DNA from: Clostridia bacterium
GTDB lineage: Bacteria; Bacillota; Clostridia; Oscillospirales; CAG-272
DNA: 7,229 bases
Assembly: GCA_017455945.1 (NCBI GenBank)
Contig: JAFTLM010000221.1
Coordinates: 1 to 7,229, forward strand
Reading direction: 5' to 3'
This document shows, piece after piece, positions 6,228 through 7,229 of this stretch. Every line of letters begins with the position of its first letter. Position 1 is the first letter of the stretch. A program made the position numbers and the translations under genes. The notes under the pieces were generated by a model that ran no database searches, was not told the origin of the DNA, and saw nothing but the letters and a program-made list of their open reading frames with translations.

Positions 6228-7073
6228 ATGTACAGAATTGTAAAAAAAGAAGTGCTTAATCCTACAGTAACACTTATGGAAATAGATGCCCCGCTTGTGG
6301 CTAAAGCCGCCGAGCCGGGACAGTTTATAATATTGCGTGTTGACGAAGACGGTGAGCGTATACCTCTTACTGTTGCCGATTACGACCGCAACAAAGGTAC
6401 TGTGACGATAATCTTCCAGGTGGTTGGAGCGACTACAGAAAAGCTCAATCACAAGGAAGAGGGCGAGTACATCTGCGACTTTGCGGGCCCTTTGGGCAAG
6501 CCTACCGAAACCGAAGGCTTGAAAAAGGTTGCGGTTGTGGGCGGCGGTGTCGGCTGTGCTATAGCCTTTCCCGTTGCGAAAAAGCTTCACGGTATAGGCT
6601 GTGAGGTACACTCTATAGTCGGCTTCAGAAACAAAGACCTTGTTATTCTGGAAGATGAGTTTAAGGCAAACTCATCAAAGTTTGTGCTTATGTCAGACGA
6701 CGGAAGCTGCGGCGAAAAGGGACTTGTTACAGATGCTCTCCGCAAGCTTATTGAAAGCGGCGAAAAGTATGACCGTGTTATTACCATCGGTCCGCTTATT
6801 ATGATGAAATTCGTCTGCAAGCTTACTAAGGAATACGGGATTTCCACCGTTGCAAGTATGAACCCCATTATGATAGACGGAACCGGAATGTGCGGTGGCT
6901 GCAGACTTACCGTAGGCGGAAAAACCAAGTTCGCTTGCGTGGACGGTCCCGAGTTTGACGGTCACGAAATAGACTTCGATGAGGCGATGGCAAGAGGTGC
7001 AATGTACAAGCCTTTTGAACGCCACGCTCACGAGGAAACCTGCAATTTGTTTAAATTAGGAGAAAATAAGTAA
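6228..7073 (+). CDS. nfnA: NfnA: FAD/[2Fe-2S] subunit of NADH-dependent reduced ferredoxin:NADP+ oxidoreductase
   Basis: This 281-residue protein belongs to the ferredoxin-NADP+ reductase/dihydroorotate dehydrogenase electron-transfer subunit family. An N-terminal FAD-binding beta barrel (about 1-95) carries the flavin motif RIPLTVADY (44-52). A nucleotide-binding domain (about 98-210) carries VAVVGGGVG (101-109). The C-terminal iron-sulfur motif is IDGTGMCGGCRLTV...FACVDGP, with Cys222, Cys225 and Cys237; Asp217 fits the aspartate ligand known for the [2Fe-2S] cluster of Nfn small subunits. In Nfn complexes this subunit binds NADH and helps the large subunit couple oxidation of NADH and reduced ferredoxin to NADP+ reduction in the cytoplasm. 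AAAGGAG lies 10 bases before the start. The stop overlaps the next start (TAATG), and that next gene is the matching large subunit, which separates this from PyrK and from sulfide dehydrogenase orphans. Older annotations call this family sudB or ferredoxin-NADP reductase alpha subunit. Confidence 0.93.
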   Translation: MYRIVKKEVLNPTVTLMEIDAPLVAKAAEPGQFIILRVDEDGERIPLTVADYDRNKGTVTIIFQVVGATTEKLNHKEEGEYICDFAGPLGKPTETEGLKKVAVVGGGVGCAIAFPVAKKLHGIGCEVHSIVGFRNKDLVILEDEFKANSSKFVLMSDDGSCGEKGLVTDALRKLIESGEKYDRVITIGPLIMMKFVCKLTKEYGISTVASMNPIMIDGTGMCGGCRLTVGGKTKFACVDGPEFDGHEIDFDEAMARGAMYKPFERHAHEETCNLFKLGENK

Positions 7074-7229
7074 TGCCGAATATGTCGCTAAAAAAGAATG
7101 AGATGCCCTCCCAGGCACCCGACGTAAGAAATAAAAACTTTCTTGAGGTGGCGCTCGGATATACAGCCGAACAGGCAATAGACGAGGCAAAACGTTGCCT
7201 TAATTGCAAAAACAAGCCCTGTGTAGGCG
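7073..7229 (+). CDS. nfnB: NfnB: glutamate-synthase-small-subunit-like flavoprotein (partial, N-terminus only)
   Basis: Only the first 52 codons lie in the window. The start ATG shares its A with the stop codon of nfnA (TAATG), and AGGAG (7058-7062) lies 10 bases upstream; a second in-frame ATG at codon 4 is a less likely alternative. The segment LEVALGYTAEQAIDEAKRCLNCKNKPC is the typical N-terminal ferredoxin-like part of GltA-type proteins, with Cys42, Cys45 and Cys50 as the first ligands of a [4Fe-4S] cluster. In full form such a protein also binds a second cluster, FAD and NADP(H), and carries the bifurcating flavin in NfnAB. Many databases label it NADPH-dependent glutamate synthase (gltA); the nfnA neighbour makes the Nfn role far more likely than glutamate synthesis. 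Confidence 0.9.
   Translation, partial: MPNMSLKKNEMPSQAPDVRNKNFLEVALGYTAEQAIDEAKRCLNCKNKPCVG

Noticed and set aside
6111..6611. Minus-strand open frame of 166 codons opposite nfnA
   Set aside because: It is antisense to the secure nfnA frame and spans the divergent promoter region.

Overview
The window looks like chromosomal DNA of an anaerobic, low-to-moderate GC member of the Firmicutes, most likely class Clostridia (gut Oscillospirales/Ruminococcaceae type; the exact taxon is inference). The reasons are strong GGAGG-type ribosome binding sites, near-perfect TTGACA-17-TATAAT promoters, a B. subtilis YhaO/YhaN-like nuclease-ATPase pair, a short-signal lipoprotein, and an NfnAB-type NADH/ferredoxin/NADP+ transhydrogenase operon typical of strict anaerobes. 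No mobile element, tRNA, rRNA or CRISPR array was seen.

Layout from left to right. Positions 1-295 (minus) hold the start of a small hydrophobic membrane protein that runs off the left edge. Its start codon overlaps the stop of an aldo/keto reductase of the YghZ/Gpr (AKR14) type (292-1296, minus), so the two form a translationally coupled pair read from a promoter at 1333-1361. A strong intrinsic terminator at 1381-1417 then closes a monocistronic lipoprotein gene (1425-2231, minus), which has its own consensus extended -10 promoter at 2280-2308. Positions 2309-2531 are non-coding and contain a compact cluster of three hairpins with overlapping arms (2425-2530), the most unusual non-coding structure here.

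Next comes a two-gene DNA-repair-like operon on the minus strand: a Mre11/SbcD-family metallophosphoesterase (yhaO-like, 4933-6042) followed 19 bp later by a Rad50/SMC-like ATPase (yhaN-like, 2532-4913). The ATPase carries a transmembrane hairpin in the middle of its coiled coil, where Rad50 would have its zinc hook, so the pair probably works at the membrane.

Positions 6043-6227 are a divergent intergenic region with back-to-back promoters. Rightward from it run nfnA (6228-7073, plus; FAD and [2Fe-2S] subunit) and the beginning of nfnB/gltA-like (7073 to window end, plus), overlapping by one base (TAATG). Together these would form the electron-bifurcating NADH-dependent reduced ferredoxin:NADP+ oxidoreductase.

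Most of the window is ordinary core metabolism and housekeeping. The points worth a second look are the membrane-anchored SMC-like ATPase, the nested hairpin cluster behind it, the methionine-rich lipoprotein, and the unknown membrane protein coupled to the reductase. I see no convincing wholly new system.
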